34,668 nucleotides of DNA from Alloalcanivorax balearicus MACL04 (GTDB lineage: Bacteria; Pseudomonadota; Gammaproteobacteria; Pseudomonadales; Alcanivoracaceae), in NCBI RefSeq assembly GCF_025532145.1, contig NZ_ARXS01000039.1, positions 1-34,668 on the forward strand. Reading direction: 5' to 3'. A model generated the notes under the pieces. That model saw only the letters and a list, made by a program, of their open reading frames with translations, was not told the DNA's origin and ran no database searches. Position 1 is the first letter of the stretch. The number at the start of each line of letters is the position of its first letter. The position numbers and the translations under genes were made by a program. Below are positions 24,107 through 31,426 of the stretch, one piece after another.

Positions 24107-26491
24107 ATGCCTTTTTCTGACTTTTCCCTTCGCTATAGGGGCGGTTTATCCGCCGCTTGCGTGTTATCCGTCGCGGTCGCCCTGAGCGGCTGTGGCAGTG
24201 ATTCCTCCTCCAACCGGTCCTCGGTTTCCTACAACGCCACCATCGAACGAACCACCCAGGGTATCCCCCACATCACCGCCGACGACTATCGTGGTCTCGG
24301 TTATGGCCACGGTTATGCCATTGCCGAGGACAATCTTTGTGTGCTGGCGGATGCTTATGTGACCTTCCGCGGAGAACGGTCACAGTATTTCGGTCCGGAC
24401 GAACCGGCGGCGGTAATGGGGACTTTCGGTTCTCCGTCGAATCTGGAAGCGGATTTCTTCTTCCGGTTTGTCGTTAATGACCAGCAGGTCGAGGACTTCA
24501 TGGCGGAGCAGCCGCGGGAGATGCGTGACCTGTCCGATGGCTTCGCTGTCGGCTATAACCGCTACCTGAATGAAATCCAGGCCGGCCAACATACCGGTCG
24601 CCATGCCGATTGCCGTGATGCGGAGTGGCTTGGCGAAATCGATGAAAAAGCCGTCTTTCGCCGTCTGGTGGCGTTGAATCTGGCGGCCAGCTCCGCCAAC
24701 TGGGTCGAGGAGATCACCGCAGCCGCGCCACCTTCGGCGGCGCCGCTGCGTCTGCGTAACCCTTCCCTTGAAAGCGACGGCGAGATCAATCTGGATCCGG
24801 AGCGGTTCCAACTGGGGCGCCAGTTCGGCATTGGCAGTAACACCTATGCCTTTGGCGGCGAAGCCACCCAGAATGGTCGCTCACTGAACTTCGGCAACCC
24901 TCATTGGTATCTGGAAGGCGTGGATCGCTTTTATCAGATGCACATGACCCTGCCGGGCAAACTCGATGTGGCCGGGGTCTCCATCATGGGCGCGCCCATG
25001 GTGCTGTTGGGCTTCAACAACAATGTGTCCTGGTCGCATACGGTTTCCACCGCGCGGCGGTTCACTCTTTATCGTCTCGCTTTGAAGGACGGCGACCCGA
25101 CCACCTACATCAAGGATGGCGCGGAACAGCCCCTGCAAGAGGAAACCATCACCGTTCAGGTGCTTCAGGAGGACGGTTCTCTGGCGCCGGTTTCCCGCAC
25201 TCTTTATCGTTCCGAGTACGGTCCGATGATCAACCTGTCATCGCTGCACCCGGCGTTGGCCTGGGACACCAATCAGGCGTTCACATTGCGTGACGTGAAC
25301 CTGGAGAATACCCGCTCGTTCAAGAACTTCTTCGCCTTCGGCCATGCCGGTTCGCTGGACGAGTTCGTGGCCAGCATCAAGCAGTACGTGGGCATTCCCT
25401 GGGTGAATACCTCCGCCATCGGCCGCGACGACGAGCGTGCGCTGTATTCCGATATCACCGCGGTTCCCAACGTGCCGGACAGCATGTTGGCGGGCTGTCT
25501 GGTGCCGACCCTGGGACCGGTCATCCTGCAGGCGGTACCCGGTCTGCCACTGCTGGACGGTAGCCGTTCCGAGTGTGACTGGAAAACCGACTCGGATTCC
25601 GCCGCGCCGGGGACGTTCGGTCCGGCTAACCTGCCGGTGCTGCTGACCACGGATTACATTGCCAACATGAATGACAGCTATTGGCTGAGTAATCCGGACC
25701 AGCCGCTGACCGGTTACGCCGGCATCATGGGTCAGGAAGACTATGAGCAAAGCCTGCGTACCCGCATGGGGCACATGATGGTGGAAGACCGCAAGGCGGG
25801 CACCGATGACCTCGGTACGGCCGGCGCCAGCAGTGAGACGGTGCGGGAGATGGTGCTGAATAGCCGTAACCTGAGCGCGGAGCTGCTCAAGGCGGAGGTG
25901 CTGCCCCTGGTTTGCCCGGGCGATACTGTTGATGAGGATACCGCCTGCACCGTGCTGACTACCTGGGACAATACCGGCAACCTGGATGCGGCCGGCGCTC
26001 ATATCTGGAATGCGTTCTGGCTCAAGATCCGCGACCAGGATGAGCTTTACGCCAATCCGTTCAAGGCGGAAGATCCGATTCACACGCCGAATGGCCTGAA
26101 TATTGGAAATGCGGATGTGGTTGCCGCTGTGGAAGCCGCTTTCTCCGAGGCTGTGCAGGACGTAGTGGATTCCGGTGTGGCTCTGGACGCCAAGGTTCGT
26201 GACTGGCAGAAGTACGCCAAGGCTGGGACGGACATCCCGCAGTTCGGCGGTGAGGGCTATGAAGGCTACTTCACGGTGCTGCGCAACACCTACATGCACG
26301 TGGTGGATTTCCCGGAAGGCGAGCCGGTGCGGGCCTACACCATGCTCACCCACGCGGTGACCACGGATCCGGCCAGCCCGTATTACAGCGAGGCCACCGA
26401 GGATTATGCAGAGAAGAAATGGCTCGAGTTCCCGTTCACCGAGGAACAGATCAAGCAACAAAGTATCTCCATCACCGAACTGAGCGAGTAA
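24107..26491 (+). CDS. Lipoprotein penicillin-acylase-family Ntn-hydrolase
   Basis: The product is 794 aa. A lipobox ALSGC places Cys29 as the lipidation site, so it is probably anchored to the outer membrane or periplasmic face. Ntn-hydrolase features: the precursor alpha chain runs to about residue 243, and GIGSNTYAFGG holds the autocatalytic Gly243-Ser244 cleavage site, with Ser244 becoming the beta-chain N-terminal nucleophile. FGNPHWYLEGVDRFYQMHMT and GFNNNVSWSHTVSTARRF carry oxyanion and binding residues. These enzymes cut amide bonds of acylated compounds, for example AHL quorum signals (PvdQ/QuiP type) or antibiotics. Which one cannot be read here, but HITADDYRGLGYGHGYAIAE resembles aculeacin/AHL-acylase-like members. 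It follows an AraC gene, and GGGAG precedes the ATG. Confidence 0.88.
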   Translation: MPFSDFSLRYRGGLSAACVLSVAVALSGCGSDSSSNRSSVSYNATIERTTQGIPHITADDYRGLGYGHGYAIAEDNLCVLADAYVTFRGERSQYFGPDEPAAVMGTFGSPSNLEADFFFRFVVNDQQVEDFMAEQPREMRDLSDGFAVGYNRYLNEIQAGQHTGRHADCRDAEWLGEIDEKAVFRRLVALNLAASSANWVEEITAAAPPSAAPLRLRNPSLESDGEINLDPERFQLGRQFGIGSNTYAFGGEATQNGRSLNFGNPHWYLEGVDRFYQMHMTLPGKLDVAGVSIMGAPMVLLGFNNNVSWSHTVSTARRFTLYRLALKDGDPTTYIKDGAEQPLQEETITVQVLQEDGSLAPVSRTLYRSEYGPMINLSSLHPALAWDTNQAFTLRDVNLENTRSFKNFFAFGHAGSLDEFVASIKQYVGIPWVNTSAIGRDDERALYSDITAVPNVPDSMLAGCLVPTLGPVILQAVPGLPLLDGSRSECDWKTDSDSAAPGTFGPANLPVLLTTDYIANMNDSYWLSNPDQPLTGYAGIMGQEDYEQSLRTRMGHMMVEDRKAGTDDLGTAGASSETVREMVLNSRNLSAELLKAEVLPLVCPGDTVDEDTACTVLTTWDNTGNLDAAGAHIWNAFWLKIRDQDELYANPFKAEDPIHTPNGLNIGNADVVAAVEAAFSEAVQDVVDSGVALDAKVRDWQKYAKAGTDIPQFGGEGYEGYFTVLRNTYMHVVDFPEGEPVRAYTMLTHAVTTDPASPYYSEATEDYAEKKWLEFPFTEEQIKQQSISITELSE

Positions 26492-26620
26492 AACGCGGCG
26501 GCGCGGACGGGTCGGCCGTCCGCGCCTCGCCGCCTTTCACCATCCCTCCTATAACCACGGCTCCAGCGCGACCAGGGAACCTTCAAACATATTTTGTATT
26601 CCTTGTGTTGGGGATCTGCG

Positions 26621-26742
26621 CCTCCGTCGGGGGCGCGGGTCTGTACGTGGGCCTTCCGGGATCGCTGTGAATACGTCCATGTAAGCTCCCGGTTTGACGT
26701 CCCTGTCAAACAGGGTCCCGGAAGGCCCACGTACAGACCCGC
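26621..26742 (-). repeat. Structured repeat element, copy 1 (core on minus strand)
   Basis: The 27-bp arms 26635-26661 and 26716-26742 are perfectly complementary. They enclose a 54-nt core (26662-26715) whose minus strand contains GGGAGCTTACATGGACGTAT and a 7-bp inner hairpin GTTTGAC/GTCAAAC. A conserved tail GCGCCCCCGACGGAGG covers 26621-26636 on the minus strand. The arm sequence (GCGGGTCTGTACGTGGGCC then TTCCGGGA) is unlike that of copy 2 except for the 5 bp next to the core. The element stands 143 bp past the acylase stop and could act as a terminator in either direction, though its design suggests more. Confidence 0.9.
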
Positions 26743-26800
26743 TTGGAGTGAGCCACGGCGTTCCGGGTTCCGACAACGACAGCCGCTGACACAGAAGGGG

Positions 26801-26899
26801 CTACGAAGCCGCTGTGGGAGCTTGCCTGCAAGCGAATATTACAAACCGCCCGAGCTAGCCCCATTCGCTTGCAGGCACGCTCCCACAGCGGCGTTGTAG
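26801..26899. repeat. REP-type palindrome between the two structured repeat copies
   Basis: Arms 26801-26837 (CTACGAAGCCGCTGTGGGAG then CTTGCCTGCAAGCGAAT) and 26863-26899 are inverted copies with three mismatches around a 25-bp spacer. The arm matches the outer arms of the array at 21480-21661. It lies almost midway between the two oppositely oriented 122-bp elements. Confidence 0.85.
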
Positions 26900-26946
26900 C
26901 GGCCACCGAAGCTAGAAGAACACCAGTGTTTGCCGGTTACCTCGAA

Positions 26947-27068
26947 GCTGATCTGTGTTACGCCTTTGCGGGACCCTGTCGAACAGGGACGTTCGACCGG
27001 GAGCTTACATGGACGTATTCACGGCGTTCCCGCCAAGGCGTAACACAGATCAGCGTCCCTGATGGAGG
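26947..27068 (+). repeat. Structured repeat element, copy 2 (core on plus strand)
   Basis: The 27-bp arms 26947-26973 and 27028-27054 pair with one mismatch. The 54-nt core (26974-27027) includes CCGGGAGCTTACATGGACGT and an inner hairpin GTCGAAC (26978-26984)/GTTCGAC (26991-26997) with loop AGGGAC. The tail GCGTCCCTGATGGAGG covers 27053-27068. Element length, core length and arm length equal those of copy 1 exactly, while the arm sequence (CTGTGTTACGCC and so on) is different. An AT-rich stretch follows (about 27070-27110) before the marR gene. Confidence 0.9.
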
Positions 27069-27218
27069 GTAATCTTGTTTCCCTCTGAATGAGATGAAGT
27101 AAAAAAACGGTCGCGCTGTCCGCGTCACGCGCTTCCTGGAAGGGGCTTTGATAGACTTGGTCAATAATTCGGAGAGGATAAACGATCCGACCAGGAACCG
27201 CGGCGAGAGGAATTCGGC

Positions 27219-27647
27219 TTGGACGTATTGAATGAGCTGTCCCAGGCTCTGGACGGCGTATTGATCCGCTTGCGCCGGGAGTTGCGCGACGGGTTGCGTC
27301 GCGAGGGAATCCGGTTGCCACCGCCGGCGGTGCAGGTGCTGTTGCTGCTGCAGCGGCGCGGGTCGATGGGGATGCGCGATGTGGCGGTTTGCTCCGGCAG
27401 GGACAAGGGCCAGCTGACCCGGCTGGTGACCGCTTTGGTGGATGAGGGGCTGGTGGAACGCCAGGTCAATGATCTGGATCGCCGTGCCGCCAGAGTCTCG
27501 CTGACCGCCAAGGGGTTGAGCGCTGCCTCCCTCTGTGCCCGCATTGAGCGGCGCGCGCTGCATCATCTTTGTGAGCCGTTGTCCGCTTCCGATCAGGCCT
27601 CCCTGACGCGGCTACTGCGCCGTTGTCTGCAGGAAGACCAAGGCTGA
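27219..27647 (+). CDS. MarR-family transcriptional regulator
   Basis: The product is 142 aa. TTG 27219 is used because GAGAGG lies 8 bases upstream; no ATG or GTG alternative fits. The winged-helix pattern is VLLLLQRRGSMGMRDVAVCS, then GRDKGQLTRLVTALVDEGLV (recognition helix) and ERQVNDLDRRAARVSLTAKG (wing with the DxRxxR signature). Members are dimeric repressors of efflux, stress or catabolic genes that release DNA upon binding small phenolic or lipophilic ligands. The neighbouring alpha/beta-hydrolase gene (136 bp downstream, same strand) is a possible target; otherwise it may regulate itself. Confidence 0.88.
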   Translation: MDVLNELSQALDGVLIRLRRELRDGLRREGIRLPPPAVQVLLLLQRRGSMGMRDVAVCSGRDKGQLTRLVTALVDEGLVERQVNDLDRRAARVSLTAKGLSAASLCARIERRALHHLCEPLSASDQASLTRLLRRCLQEDQG

Positions 27648-27783
27648 AGGTCATGCCGGCGGGGCCAAACCGAGGAGGATGTCTTGTTGACCTTCCCGGC
27701 CTTGCTTAACCTTTGATCCATTATCGCGTCGGTGCCCGGGGATCGGGAGCGGGGCGGGCCAGCCACAGGTGAGGAGCGTCCAG

Positions 27784-28746
27784 GTGTCATCCGGAATCAT
27801 CAAAAGCAATGGTATGGAGCTGTACTACGACGCCCGCGGGCCCGAGGACGGCGAGCCGATCCTGTTCATCATGGGGTTGTCCGCCCAGTGGGTGTTCTGG
27901 CCGGAGGCGCTGCTGGATGATCTGGCGCGCCGCGGTTACCGGGTGATCGCTTTTGATAACCGGGACGCGGGGATGTCCACCGCCATTCGCGCGCCGATCC
28001 GGCAGGGGCCGGTGGGCGCGATGGCTCGCTACATGCTGGGGATGCCGGTGGCGGCGCCGTACACCCTGGTGGATATGGTGGCGGATACAGTGGGCCTGCT
28101 GGACGCACTCGGCATTGCCAGGGCGCATTTGGTGGGCGCTTCCATGGGCGGCATGATCGCGCAACTGACAGCAGCAACCCAGGTCAGCCGGGTGCTCAGT
28201 CTTACCTCGATCATGTCCAGCAACAACAGCCCGTTCCTGCCGCCACCGAAACCGGCGGCGCTGAAAACCCTGGTGGCGCCCAAGGTGCAAGTGGAAACAC
28301 TGGATCAGTATCTGGCGTTTGGCCGTGACATGATGAGCAGGATCGGCGGTACCCTGCCGCAGGATCAGGAGGATCTGGAGCGGGCGTTCCGGCAGAGCTG
28401 GGAACGCGGCTTGAATCCGCGCGGTATCCGTAATCAATTCATGGCCATTCTCGCCACCGGCAGTCTCAATCGGTATTTGCGCCGGGTCCGCTGCCCGGCG
28501 CAAATCATTCACGGTGGCAGTGATCCTCTGATCCGCCCCGCCGGCGGCAAGGCCTCGGCCAAGGCGATTCCCGGTGCCCGTCTGGCGATTCTGGAAGGGA
28601 TGGGCCATGACCTGCCGCCCGCCGTGTTGCCGCGTGTCGGAGAACTGATTGCCGCCACCGCGCAGCGCGCCGGGGCGTCACGCCCGTTGGGTGGGGAAGG
28701 TGAGCACCTGGCGGATGTCGCGATATCCGTGGATGGCCATCAATAG
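27784..28746 (+). CDS. Alpha/beta hydrolase
   Basis: The product is 320 aa. GTG 27784 has AGGAG at 27772-27776; GTG 27769 lies before it and has no site. The fold shows IKSNGMELYYDARG, the oxyanion region FIMGLSAQWVFWPEALLDDL, nucleophile GASMGG (Ser120), and the later acid/His blocks GGSDPLIRPAGG and EGMGHDLP. It resembles esterases or C-C hydrolases with a GMELYYDARG start. The substrate is unknown. The C-terminal 23 residues lie on the reverse strand of epmA's end: the two genes overlap by 69 bp, tail to tail, after the His block. The tail (RPLGGEGEHLADVAISVDG) looks unconserved and could be a stop-loss extension. Confidence 0.87.
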   Translation: MSSGIIKSNGMELYYDARGPEDGEPILFIMGLSAQWVFWPEALLDDLARRGYRVIAFDNRDAGMSTAIRAPIRQGPVGAMARYMLGMPVAAPYTLVDMVADTVGLLDALGIARAHLVGASMGGMIAQLTAATQVSRVLSLTSIMSSNNSPFLPPPKPAALKTLVAPKVQVETLDQYLAFGRDMMSRIGGTLPQDQEDLERAFRQSWERGLNPRGIRNQFMAILATGSLNRYLRRVRCPAQIIHGGSDPLIRPAGGKASAKAIPGARLAILEGMGHDLPPAVLPRVGELIAATAQRAGASRPLGGEGEHLADVAISVDGHQ

Positions 28747-29616
28747 CCGTTCCACCCCCATGGCCACGCCACTGCAGGACGGCAGGCCGGCTTGCAGCGC
28801 GGCCAGAAGATGCGGGTCCGGTGCCATGGCGCGGTCACCGTGTCCGGCACGCTGCTGGTTGTCGGCGGCGAAGCGCCGGGACTGCTCGCCGGCGTCGGTC
28901 AGTTCCTGATAGCCGTTGGCCAGCTCCAGGCCGCCGTGGTAAATCTCGAAGCGCCGCGCCACTGGCGCACCGTCCTCATCCTCCCGCACCTGAGCCAGCG
29001 CCGCCGCCCAACCGGGGAAGTCGGTGACCACGGTGAGCGTGGCCGGGTCCAGTGCGGTTTCCACTTGTGTCGCCATCAGGAAGTCCACTGACTGACGGTG
29101 ATCCAGGCCTTGCGGCGCGCCGGCCTCGACGGCGGCGGCCACCAGCGCCGCTGGCGGGCAGGTCAGTGGATCCAGCCCGGTGACCTCGGCGAACAGGCGG
29201 CGGAAAGGGCGGATCACATTGGGCCGCCGGAGCCACTGACCCAGCAGCGCCAGACACTCGTCGATCAGTTGTTCCAGGGAGAAACCGGGCCGATACCACT
29301 CCAGCATGGTGAATTCCGGATTGTGGCGGGGGCCGGCCTCGCCGTGACGGAACACTCGGGACAACTGGTAGATCGGGCCGCTGCCGGCGGCCAGCAGCCG
29401 CTTCATGTGGTACTCCGGCGAGCTTTGCAGCCAGCCGTAGCCGGGCACTTCGATGCAGTGGATGTGCGGGTCAGTGACGCCATGAGCGGCCAGTGCCGGG
29501 GTTTCCACCTCCAGCACGCCATGGGCATCAAAAAAAGCGCGCACCGCTTGAAGCAGGGCGGCACGCGCTTTCATGGCCTCCGGGGAGGCGGCGGGTTGCC
29601 AGATCCGGGACGGCAT
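28678..29616 (-). CDS. epmA: EF-P (R)-beta-lysine ligase
   Basis: The product is 312 aa; E. coli EpmA has 325. It has the class II lysyl-tRNA-synthetase-like catalytic fold without an anticodon-binding domain: EVETPALAAHGVTDPHIHCI, motif 2 VFRHGEAGPRHNPEFTMLEW, and motif 3 GVAMGVERLLMAIHG. It activates (R)-beta-lysine and attaches it to Lys34 of EF-P. It follows efp on the same strand (34-bp gap), so efp and epmA are probably co-transcribed, and epmB lies divergently just upstream. The 3' end overlaps the alpha/beta hydrolase gene. Confidence 0.95.
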   Translation of the reverse strand: MPSRIWQPAASPEAMKARAALLQAVRAFFDAHGVLEVETPALAAHGVTDPHIHCIEVPGYGWLQSSPEYHMKRLLAAGSGPIYQLSRVFRHGEAGPRHNPEFTMLEWYRPGFSLEQLIDECLALLGQWLRRPNVIRPFRRLFAEVTGLDPLTCPPAALVAAAVEAGAPQGLDHRQSVDFLMATQVETALDPATLTVVTDFPGWAAALAQVREDEDGAPVARRFEIYHGGLELANGYQELTDAGEQSRRFAADNQQRAGHGDRAMAPDPHLLAALQAGLPSCSGVAMGVERLLMAIHGYRDIRQVLTFPTQRA

Positions 29617-29650
29617 GGTTATCCGGCGTCAGGACACGGCCAGGCGATGC

Positions 29651-30220
29651 TCAGCCTTTGATCCGGCCGACGTATTCGCCGGTCCGGGTGTCCACCTTGA
29701 CCACCTCGCCCACCTGCACGAACAGCGGTACCCGGACCACCGCGCCGGTGGTGAGGGTGGCGGGTTTGCCACCGGTGCCGGCGGTGTCGCCTTTCAGGCC
29801 AGGATCGGTTTCCACGATCTCCAGCTCGACGAAGTTGGGCGCGGACACCGACAGCGGCTCACCGTTGTACAGGGTGATTTCGCACAGGTCTTCTTCCTTC
29901 AGCCACTGCTTGGCGTCGCCCACGGCGGCGGCATCGGCGGCTTTCTGCTCGAAGCTCTGCGGATCCATGAAGTGCCAGAATTGGCCATCGCTGTAGAGAT
30001 ACTGCATCTCCACGTCCATGACGTCGGCGCCTTCCAGGCTGTCCCCGGACTTGAACGTCCGTTCCCAGACCTTGCCGCTTTTCAGGTTGCGCAGTTTGAC
30101 CCGGTTGAATGCCTGGCCCTTGCCGGGCTTGACGAACTCGTTCTCGATGATGGAACAGGGGTCCCCATCAAGCATCACTTTCAAGCCGGACTTGAATTCA
30201 CTGGTAGAATAGTTGGCCAT
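29651..30220 (-). CDS. efp: Translation elongation factor P
   Basis: The product is 189 aa, one longer than E. coli EF-P. ATG 30220 gives the usual [20 protein letters not shown] start. The loop [10 protein letters not shown] places Lys34 at the post-translational modification site. [20 protein letters not shown] is the conserved C-terminal domain. EF-P rescues ribosomes stalled at polyproline stretches and depends on beta-lysylated Lys34. Together with epmA and epmB next door, the set for that modification is complete in one block. The hydroxylase EpmC is not seen in the window. Confidence 0.98.
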   Translation of the reverse strand: MANYSTSEFKSGLKVMLDGDPCSIIENEFVKPGKGQAFNRVKLRNLKSGKVWERTFKSGDSLEGADVMDVEMQYLYSDGQFWHFMDPQSFEQKAADAAAVGDAKQWLKEEDLCEITLYNGEPLSVSAPNFVELEIVETDPGLKGDTAGTGGKPATLTTGAVVRVPLFVQVGEVVKVDTRTGEYVGRIKG

Positions 30221-30251
30221 AAACCCTTTCCGTTGATTCAGGAATCTTTCG

Positions 30252-31280
30252 ATGGCGTTACAAAGGTTGGCCATGATAACGCAGGAGGCCGACGGTTGGC
30301 AGGTGCCGGAGTGGCGTCGGCAGCAAGCGGACCTGGTCACCGACCTGGACCAGCTCTGCGAACTGCTGGAACTGAACCGTGCCGACCTGACCGCCGGGGC
30401 CGATCCGGCCAGTGATTTTCCCCTGCGGGTGCCACGGGCCTATCTGGACCGGATCGAAAAGGGCAACCCCGCGGATCCGCTGCTGCGGCAGGTGCTCGCG
30501 CATCGGGATGAGCGCCGGGAGGTGCCCGGTTACGGGCCGGATCCGCTGGATGAGAGCGCGCATACGCCGGTGCCGGGAGTGCTGCACAAGTACCACGGGC
30601 GCGCCTTGCTGGTGGTGACCGGCGCCTGCGCGGTGCACTGCCGCTATTGTTTCCGCCGCCATTTTCCCTATCAGACCCACCTCAGCGGCGGGCGCTGGCG
30701 GGCGGCGCTGGACTGGCTGGCGCGGCGCGAGGACATTCAGGAGGTAATTCTCAGTGGCGGGGACCCGCTGACCCTGAGTAACGGACGGTTGCGGCAGTTG
30801 CTGGATGAACTGGCGGCCTTGCCGCATCTGCGCCGGCTGCGTGTGCATACGCGCACGCCGGTGGTGCTGCCGGCCCGGCTGGATCAGGAACTGATCGAGT
30901 TGTTGGCCCGGCCGCGCTGGCGTACCACCGTGGTGTTTCACGCCAATCATGCCCGGGAGATTTCCCCACAGCTGGCAGCGGCCTGTACCCGCCTTGGCGC
31001 GGCGGGGGTGACCCTGCTGAACCAATCGGTGTTGCTGGCCGGCGTGAACGACAACAGCGATGCTCTGGTGGCCTTGTCCGAGGCTCTGCACGAGGCGCGG
31101 GTGCTGCCCTATTACCTGCATCAACTGGACGCGGTGGCCGGAGCGGCTCACTTCGCCGTGGACGACCAGCGGGCCCTGGTGCTGGTGCGGGAAATGCGCG
31201 GGCGCCTGCCGGGCTTCCTGGTGCCACGGCTGGCGCGTGAAGAGCCTGGGGAGAACGCGAAAACCGTATTGGCGGGGTGA
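30252..31280 (+). CDS. epmB: Lysine 2,3-aminomutase-type EF-P beta-lysylation protein
   Basis: The product is 342 aa. The radical-SAM motif [15 protein letters not shown] (CX3CX2C) binds a 4Fe-4S cluster. [27 protein letters not shown] and [11 protein letters not shown] follow the KamA/YjeK family pattern. The length, lacking the long C-terminal extension of clostridial lysine aminomutases, fits EpmB. It makes (R)-beta-lysine from L-lysine, the substrate for EpmA. It is divergent from efp, with only 31 bp between the two starts. That gap, holding GATTC/GAATC as a small dyad (30235-30246), must carry promoters for both. Confidence 0.96.
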   Translation: MALQRLAMITQEADGWQVPEWRRQQADLVTDLDQLCELLELNRADLTAGADPASDFPLRVPRAYLDRIEKGNPADPLLRQVLAHRDERREVPGYGPDPLDESAHTPVPGVLHKYHGRALLVVTGACAVHCRYCFRRHFPYQTHLSGGRWRAALDWLARREDIQEVILSGGDPLTLSNGRLRQLLDELAALPHLRRLRVHTRTPVVLPARLDQELIELLARPRWRTTVVFHANHAREISPQLAAACTRLGAAGVTLLNQSVLLAGVNDNSDALVALSEALHEARVLPYYLHQLDAVAGAAHFAVDDQRALVLVREMRGRLPGFLVPRLAREEPGENAKTVLAG

Positions 31281-31304
31281 AGGGAATCCGGGGCGGTGAT
31301 TGAT

Positions 31305-31333
31305 TTTACATTTTCTCTTTATTCAATTAAATT
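31305..31333 (+). promoter_or_regulatory. Possible sigma-70 promoter for the hypothetical-fimX operon
   Basis: TTTACA (31305-31310), a 17-bp spacer and TAAATT (31328-31333) make a reasonable promoter in an AT-rich patch. A CRP-like site immediately follows (31335-31350), so if this promoter is used the regulator would repress it. A second, downstream promoter activated from the site is equally possible. No transcript data. Confidence 0.4.
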
Positions 31334-31334
31334 C

Positions 31335-31350
31335 TGTGACTTGTGTCACA
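31335..31350 (+). promoter_or_regulatory. CRP/Vfr-type operator (TGTGA-N6-TCACA)
   Basis: TGTGACTTGTGTCACA matches the core consensus perfectly, including a 6-bp inverted repeat (TGTGAC/GTCACA). It is flanked symmetrically by ATTCAAT (31321-31327) and ATTGAAT (31358-31364), with the same centre at 31342.5, so the dyad reaches 44 bp. The site lies 77 bp before the hypothetical gene. A cAMP-CRP or Vfr homologue is the expected protein. In pseudomonads Vfr controls twitching motility, fitting fimX downstream. Confidence 0.8.
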
Positions 31351-31426
31351 AATAATCATTGAATCGGCCCCCGGATTCTAAGGAACCTCCGAATCAAGGG
31401 CCCCGAATTATTGGGGAAGCACCGTC

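Noticed and set aside
26621-27068. Small protein encoded in the repeat core (reads RPGAYMDVFTA)
   Set aside because: The frame continues differently in each copy, the differences are placed to keep base pairing rather than amino acids, and no ribosome site is conserved.
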